Assembly (NCBI GenBank): GCA_028554755.1
Contig: JAPTOF010000002.1
Span: 12,573,001-12,637,000, forward strand
Source: Cordia subcordata
Lineage: Eukaryota > Streptophyta > Magnoliopsida > Boraginales > Cordiaceae
DNA: 64,000 bases
Reading direction: 5' to 3'
Shown: one piece after another, positions 57,678-64,000 of the stretch
How positions within the stretch are numbered: position 1 is the first letter of the stretch
Layout: every line of letters begins with the position of its first letter
Notes under the pieces: model-generated
What the model was told of the DNA's origin: nothing
The model's input: only the letters and a program-made list of their open reading frames with translations
The model's database searches: none
Program-made: the position numbers and the translations under genes

Positions 57678-57885
57678 GACTTGTTTGAATTAGTTTTTTT
57701 TTTTTTGAAAAAATTATATTAAATTTACAATAAATATTTGGTTTAGTTTTCAAAAAAGTTGAAACTCTGAAAAAAGCTCAGATATAGCTTTTTTTAGAAG
57801 CTAGAATTTTTAGCTTTTAAAAAAAAACTAATTTTTAAAAGTTGTTAAAAAAAATACTTTTGAAAAAAACCAATCCAAATGGCCC
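57678..57885. mobile_element. Short TIR element (MITE), family M, copy 3
   Basis: The left end AGACTTGTTTGAATTAG and right end (reverse complement GGGCCATTTGGATTGG) match the family at 4851 and 13142, with a poly-A/T core. It lies just upstream of the transcribed region of the acidic-protein gene. Confidence 0.6.
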
Positions 57886-57999
57886 GTACTCTCTTCTCTT
57901 CCACAGCCTACTACGACGTCGTATGCACCTGCCCGGACTACCCAACCTGGCACTTCATTTGCACACCAACACCACGGTCAGCCCCTTCCTTTCTGCCCA

Positions 58000-58147
58000 T
58001 TGACTTTAATTTACAACGGTCAAAAGAAGAAAAAGAAAACAAAAAAAAAAAGAACAAAAAGAAAAAACAGTGTGGCTTAACATTTCATTTGCACAGAGTC
58101 TTTGAAAGCCTTCAGATCTTCTTCTTCCTCGTTCTCAAGTTTTTCAG
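58000..58147 (+). other. Probable 5' UTR exon of the acidic-protein gene
   Basis: A pyrimidine-rich leader (CTTCAGATCTTCTTCTTCC) ends at the donor TTTCAG|GTAAAA (58147/58148). The matching acceptor GCAGCAG lies at 59366, giving a 1.2-kb leader intron that is strongly T-rich. The transcription start is not defined; 58000 is a guess. Confidence 0.45.
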
Positions 58148-59387
58148 GTAAAACAAAAATTTTCCTCGAAATATATTAACATAATTTTAATTTCCAAGAA
58201 AATTTTGCTTTTTTTTCCCTTTCTAGTTTCTTGACTCTCAACATTTTCATTCACAATTTTCACCTTTCTCTATAGTAGACTAACCACAGTTTCTTGGGTC
58301 ATTTTCAGCTTAAATTCTACACTTTCCTTACCCAGAAAAGAGAAATAAAATTTCATTATTTCTGCCCTTTTTTTCTCCATTTTTTCCTTACCCAAGAAAA
58401 AAAAAACTCCATTATTTGTGCCGTTATTTATTTTTAGCTTGGTTGTTATAATTTATGTATAATTCATACACTTGAAAACTTCCTGTATCAGAATAAAAAA
58501 AAGGAAACAAAGGAAGGTTTGTTTGGCTAATATCCTGCTGAACTCGGCAACAATTGTTTTGGCCTCTTTTTTTCTTCTTCTTTTTTTTTTTTTATAGCTT
58601 GTCTTTTTCTCAGATCTTCACCTCAATCTTCTAGATAATTTATACCTTCACTTTGTGTGTTGAGTGTGTGTGTGTGTGTTTTTCTTGTTTTCTTCATTTT
58701 GACTCTACCCTTTTTTGCAGCATACTACAAAACCTTCTGTTTTCTTTTTCTTTTCTTTTCTTTTTTTTTTTGGATAACAGAACTTTCTGTTTTCTTTATC
58801 ATTTTGCATTTCATTTTTAATTCTTTTCCATAGATTTTCCATTCAGTACAAGCACAATTTAGCTTATTCTTCACAGATTTTTCAAACGTACAAGTACACA
58901 CGAGTACGTGACTTTCTCTGCCTTCTCTTTATGTATTTTTTGAAATCTAGATTTTCTCATAACGTTATACTATAAAACATTTCTCTTAATTTGTCTTCAC
59001 TATTTTCTTTACTGTCAAATTTAACAGGCATGGTTCTCAATTTTCATATTTGATACATTTCCTAACCTTAAAAGATCATAATATTAAAAGTCGTATGAAA
59101 AGTAGTTTACCACCGTGGCTTGTTCTAATATTATGAGCAGTTCCAAATCCAATTTTTTCTTAATCGTGTATATTTTATGTGGTTTTCTTTTTTCCCCTTC
59201 ATGCGTGCTCTTTTATTTTATTTTATTTTATTTTTTATTTTGAGAAAATTAATATGAATTTAATTTATTGTTGAAGATAATATAATTTAACAGAATCTAT
59301 TTTAGGGTAGAGACAGAGAGAAGATCTAACGGTCATATCTAACCTATAAGTTTGGTGTGGCAGCAGGTGTCGGAATCCGTACGGATA

Positions 59388-61751
59388 ATGGAGGTCATAG
59401 TCAACCATGTATTGCTAACGTGCGCCAGTCAGGTTTTGTCTGTCCTCTTATTTTTCACCTCCATTTTCTCAATGGCCAATGCTCAACAGCTTTGTTCATC
59501 TCAAGTAAGTTTTTCCCTTTTTTTTTTTTATTAACTGAATTATTTATGAAATTTCTTCCTGATTTACCCGAGAAAAAAAATTCCCAATTTGGGATATTTT
59601 ATCAAAATTACGTTCAATTGGTTATTGATTTACTATTATTAGCCTATAATGAGTTTTTTTGGATTGACTTTTCTTTATGAAAAATATCTTTTTTAGGAAA
59701 AGCAATTCTTTTGTATAATAAGCATTCATTTTGATTTTCAGAAAAAGTTGAAACTCTTAGAAAGGGACTTCAAATTTAATTTTTTAAAAAATCAGAAATT
59801 TCGAACTTTTTATAAAAATACATTTTCAAAAAAATATATAAAATACACTTTTAAAAGAACTAACCCAAGCAAGCCTTATATCTAATACTAAAGATGAACT
59901 GCGAAAAATGCCTTGAGTGTTTTCTTGATGTTCAACATAAATCTTGTGATATTGTAATCATATCAGACGTAAAAGACATACTTAATTATTACATTGCAAT
60001 AAGTAAAAGGGTTTTTTTTAGGCCTTTTTCATATTTTAAAGTGAAAGTAAGTATAATTTGCTCGCTCTAGACGAAAATGAAAATGACAAGAGAAAATCTA
60101 CGCCAATTACCATATTGATGCAAAGGAAAAAAGGAAATATCTTTTAGTTATTTACATTTTCTTTTGATGAAAAATTTCTTTTCGACCTCTTTTTCCTACA
60201 TAAATATATGGAGTAATGTTTAAGTAACATCATGCCTTATTTTATTTTGTTTTTTTATTTTAGCAATTGTTGGATGTAGCTTTTCTAACCCCACCATGTA
60301 GTCTTTTTGCTAACGTACGCTACTTGTACTTTAATACTCTTTAACTTCTCGGACCCCAAATAGAACCTAAAATCGGCTTATACGCCTTTTTTGAGTTCCG
60401 CGGATTGTTAAGATATTTAACGATGAGGCCCTACGTGGAATATTATAGAAGGTGTTTAGCAGAATTTATTTGGCCACCCGCAATATATAATTTTAGTTAT
60501 AATTTTTCATTTTAATTACTTATAAAGAAGTACGGTTAAATACCCTCATAGTTTAGTTGAATATTGTACGATTACACTCTCCACTAAATCAGATAATTTA
60601 ATTGGTTGTTTATAAAAAAATAATACTAATCATTTATGTTATTTCCATGATAATTTTTTTTTCATATATCAAAAATTTATATATTGAGTGTCAAATTATT
60701 ATTTTTTTTATATGGAAGAAAGCAATATAACAAACCTCATCCTTTGACCTTTCGGCTATCCTTGAAGGCACTTCATAGTATCTGCCTATCTGGTGAAAAA
60801 GGACAAATGATAAACACAGACATAAAGCATAAAGATCATATCTAATTTAAATTCTCTCATAATTAATTTCTCTCTTAGTGAAAAAAATCTAAGCCATCCA
60901 AAACTAAAAGAGAGAATCTTAACCATTCATTGAAGAAAGGAAAAGTTCGTCCAGTGGTTGAGATCCTCTCTTTTCTTGGAATGGCCCAAATGCTATAGTC
61001 TATGTGGAACTATGAAGAGACAATTCTTTTCCTCTTTTGCTAGAATAATATAAAAGTCAATCATAAAAAAGAGAACTCATCAAGTGTCATCATATGTAAA
61101 TCAATTGTTCTACCCAAATAAAAAAGTGTTTTACTAACACATTCGCTCCAAGCATTTTCTATTTTATTTTAACGGTATTTGCGTGTATGAAATTTCACAA
61201 AATAGCTCTAGATAGAAATTTATGATACCGTCATAACAGTATAATCGATCTCACTTAGTAGAATAAAACGTAATTTTAACACAACACTAGTGTAGTGGTG
61301 TTGTACTGATTCATCCAATTCTTTTAAGGAGTTGTTAATGACAAGCCAAGCCAAGCGTCAAAGAGAGCAAACCAATTATGATCAGCCTGAAGATGCAGAT
61401 GAAGGAAACAATGATGGCAATAACGAGAATGGTGAGCTTGCAGATGGTGAAAATGAAGCACCTCAAGACGGAGCAGATGCGAGCAACCCAAACAACAGCA
61501 ATGGTGCCGAGAAAGGCCCCCCAGAGGCTGGTGGAGCCGGAGAAGATGGGGAGGACAATGAAGAAGAAGATGGGGAAGATGGCCATAATGATGAAGATGA
61601 TGATGACGACGACGACAATGACAATGATGAAGACAACGATGAGGAGGACGGTGAGGAGGTAGACGAAGAAGGGGAAGAGGAACCAGAGGACGAGGAAGAA
61701 GAAGACGAAGAAGAGGAGGATATCCAGCCCCCAAAGAAGAGGAAGAAGTGA
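59388..61751 (+). CDS. Acidic Asp/Glu-rich protein with C-terminal nuclear signal
   Basis: The proposed model has two coding exons, 59388-59504 and 61329-61751, giving 179 residues. Both borders fit GT/AG (TCTCAA|GTAAGT and TCTTTTAAG|GAG) and the phase is kept with no stop. Exon 1 encodes a hydrophobic N-terminus (LSVLLFFTSIFSMANAQQ) that looks like a signal peptide or anchor. Exon 2 starts ELLMTSQAKRQREQ and is dominated by Asp, Glu, Gly and Asn, with a long pure acidic run at about residues 107-170. It ends PPKKRKK, a classical monopartite nuclear signal. Plant databases hold similar acidic proteins of unknown function. The alternative is a 137-residue nuclear protein from the ATG at 61338 with exon 1 as leader. 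The acidic frame is sound; the exon joining is inference. Confidence 0.65.
59646..59876. mobile_element. Short TIR element (MITE), family M, copy 4, in an intron
   Basis: The left GAGTTTTTTTGGATTGACTT and right end (reverse complement AAGGCTTGCTTGGGTTAG) match the family, with AGTTGAAACTCT also found in copy 3. It lies about 140 bp into the long intron of the acidic-protein gene model. Confidence 0.55.
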
Positions 61752-63367
61752 AGGCATGCATATTACTTGTTTCGAATACCTTGACCATTTTACTTACGAC
61801 CTTCTACTTTGCAATCTTACTTGTTTAAGCTCGTGAGAAGTTTTAAGATGTTTAATCATCTATTCATCTTGATCAGAAACTTGAAACTTAAAGCTAATGT
61901 TTACCCACTACATAATCTCATTTTTTACCTCCCTCCACCCCCGCCCAAACACACATGCAAAGTGCATCTCTTGTATCAAACAAGACAGTATTCATCAACA
62001 TTCAACTGCCTCATTATGTTATAATGTTATGTAGGAATCCAAATCTTGTCTTGCCATCCATAGCAACGACCGCACATATGCGACTGGCACTCCCCAGTTA
62101 GCCAGTCTCGACACCATTACACGCCCGCCTTGCTGCTATAATCCTCCACGCCTCCTCCACGACCCTTCTATGAGTTTTCGCAATCTCAACAGTCTTCTCC
62201 ACCATATTATCATCTAGAATCTAACTTCAGAACATAGTAACACAGAGTACCCAAAAGTTTTCGAATAAATCACCAATAAACTCATATTTACAGGAATCTG
62301 AGTATGAAATACAGCAATAAATTCACCTAGACTTTCATATGCACACTGAAACTACTTTATTTACATGTAAGAAATGTTAATGATGTCAGCTCAGAATCTT
62401 TACAAGTTCTCTTAGCCGCAAGCTCCCCTGAAGCAATAGACTCGTATCAGCAAACGTATAGGAGTGCTAATTACCAACAGAACCAGTCTACCGATAATCC
62501 AAATGCACATCGACACATTTTACTTGATAATGCTCATAATTATGAATGGAAAAACACGTGTATATAGCATACTAGAATTACACAGTTTATAACATTGAAG
62601 AACCATCATGTGATTTATTTGCGGAGCAGAGCAAAGCTATTAGTAAAAGATATACTAGTCTTATTGAAAAGGCACTTAATTCAAAGTTACACATGCCCAA
62701 ATCATCTCAAGAGCACAATAGAACGTGTATCACTGATAATAAACATATAGAATTTCTTCCCTCATAAAGTTGGGTCAGCATGGTGGTCAAATAGTTGTTC
62801 AACAACAATTTTCCAGCAGGGAATTGATAGCTTCTAAAGCGATCAAGTCTCATCGCCATTGACTTGAGCATTTCGCTAATCCTACATCCATTGATGTGAA
62901 ACATTTTAAAATCTACAATGAACATTAAGAAGGGTTTCTAATGGCAAAACAATAAGAAGAAGAACATAAAATTTCTGGCAGAACCTTTTACGTCCTCCGA
63001 CATATTAGCGTCATAATTACAGTTCTAATTTATGCTGTACAGAAAGTATACCAAACTCTTCTATTACAAGCCAACTTCTAAAATATTACATTCAGATCTC
63101 TCATCTCGTGTCATGCCCAGTCAAAGAAAGGCATCCATTTGAAACAAATTGAGGGACAATAATTTCAAGTAGACACCAGATACAAATATTTTTCCCCTTC
63201 TTGTATTCTAGACCAATCTTTTACTGCATTCTTTAGAATATGCACATTCACTTTGCCATTTTTTTCACTGGAAAAAAAAAAAAAAAAGCCTCCTAAGTCT
63301 CTTCTAAAATGTCAACTCTAGTACTTCCATTTGCTAATACTTACAGGAGTGAGCCACATAAAGTAGA
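61752..63367. other. Intergenic / probable 3' UTRs
   Basis: The gap lies between two convergent genes. No further coding exon is convincing. Sequence near 62800-62930 on the minus strand is open for 72 codons but has no family character and may be 3' UTR of the gene at 63368. Confidence 0.45.
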
Positions 63368-63568
63368 TCATTTCTTTGTAGCATCGATAAACATCGCTCG
63401 AGTCCAATGTTCTACATCTTCAGTTTGAGATGGAGGAGGAGGAAAAGTAGGATGCTCAACAATATCCCACCCTTCAATCAAATTCTCATTTTTCCCAGAA
63501 TCAGATATCTCCGGAGCATAAAGAAAGCTCACAGCTGAGCTTGAAGAGTTATTGTCAAACGTATATCT
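63368..63568 (-). CDS. Last coding exon of an unrecognised gene (partial)
   Basis: The exon is bounded by an acceptor (CATTGCAG|AGATATACG at 63569/63568) and a TGA stop at 63370-63368, giving 66 residues in phase 0. It has a Ser-rich start (NNSSSSAVSFLYAPE), an acidic middle (GKNENLIEGWDIVEH), a proline run (PTFPPPPSQ) and the end EDVEHWTRAMFIDATKK. The gene continues to higher coordinates. No upstream exon could be placed in 63600-64000, which reads as intron. I do not recognise the family. The strong acceptor, open frame and non-random composition support a real gene. Confidence 0.6.
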   Translation of the reverse strand, partial: RYTFDNNSSSSAVSFLYAPEISDSGKNENLIEGWDIVEHPTFPPPPSQTEDVEHWTRAMFIDATKK

Positions 63569-64000
63569 CTGCAATGGGCAAAGAAAATTGTAATTAATTC
63601 CAAAATACAATCATACTATGAATAAAATGAAGATAATTTCCAGCTGACAAGTAACATCTTCCACCCTATCAAGTCCTTGTTCTCTTAGAAATGTCGAGCT
63701 TATGACTCAAAAAGACATCTTAAATGCAGCACTTATCAGGCAATATCATTCCATTTAAATTAACTCATCAAGCTACTCTTCCTTTGGGGAAATCATTCTC
63801 GACAGAAGGGGCATAGCAACAGTCCCATGTTTCTGAGAATAAAATCAAGTTCTCTATTTCTAAATGATCACAGCAGCAGTTGACATTCTTATGCCATCTG
63901 GAGGCCGCAACAGTTAGTGAATAAGGTGCAGGAAAAAGTATCCTTTCCCTCGCAATTCATAGCTTAGAAGCAAAAGATAAACACAAGTTATCAGGGAAAA

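Noticed and set aside
57879..58151. 90-codon ORF at the start of the acidic-protein transcript region
   Set aside because: It has a Lys-run from a poly-A tract, no domain, and overlaps the likely leader exon and its splice donor.
61324..61788. Minus-strand ORFs opposite the acidic-protein exon
   Set aside because: His/Leu- and Ile/Val-rich shadows of a GAA/GAT/GAC-rich coding strand; the plus-strand frame with an NLS is the better explanation.

Overview
The window is nuclear DNA from a flowering plant, most likely a core eudicot. It is AT-rich, has introns, and carries a plant tRNA-Trp gene, a plant-specific stomatal peptide gene (EPF2-like), a TGA-class bZIP transcription factor, and many plant-type transposable elements. 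I cannot name the species.

Layout. 1-3407: 3' part of a decayed Ty1/copia element. 3407-9836: three direct copies of a block of about 1.1 kb, one interrupted by a TIR element holding a 42-bp minisatellite, then a 200-bp foldback. 10179-11161: EPF2-like secreted peptide gene (3 exons). 11894-11965: tRNA-Trp(CCA). 13557-18150 (minus): TGA bZIP gene, eight coding exons plus a 5' UTR exon. 18200-30700: gene-free DNA with a TRIM, LTR fragments, MITEs, a possible SINE and inverted-repeat elements. 30798-36374: full-length but dead Tork/Tnt1-like copia element. 40102-41545: two Tourist-like MITEs back to back. 42068-43372: solo LTR with a perfect TSD. 45204-47884 (minus): gag/protease-only LTR element (TR-GAG type) with a perfect TSD. 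48704-55547: a second full-length copia element, heavily decayed inside. 55592-56468: hAT-like element. 57950-61751: gene for an acidic protein with a hydrophobic N-terminus and a C-terminal nuclear signal. 63368-63568 (minus): last coding exon of an unrecognised gene continuing past the window.

The supported host genes do not form a pathway. EPF2 peptides restrict entry of epidermal cells into the stomatal lineage. TGA factors bind TGACG (as-1) elements and act in salicylate, defence and redox signalling. About half the window is transposon-derived, and in several places the order of insertion can be read from TSDs, nesting or an uninterrupted paralogous copy. I found no clearly new biological system. 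The best leads are a TGA factor with an altered redox-cysteine pair, a 14-fold W-box cluster in a copia leader, the gag-only element, the back-to-back MITEs, a possible MULE-like inverted pair around 48-57 kb, and the secreted/nuclear ambiguity of the acidic-protein gene. All alignments, splice sites and mismatch counts were made by eye.
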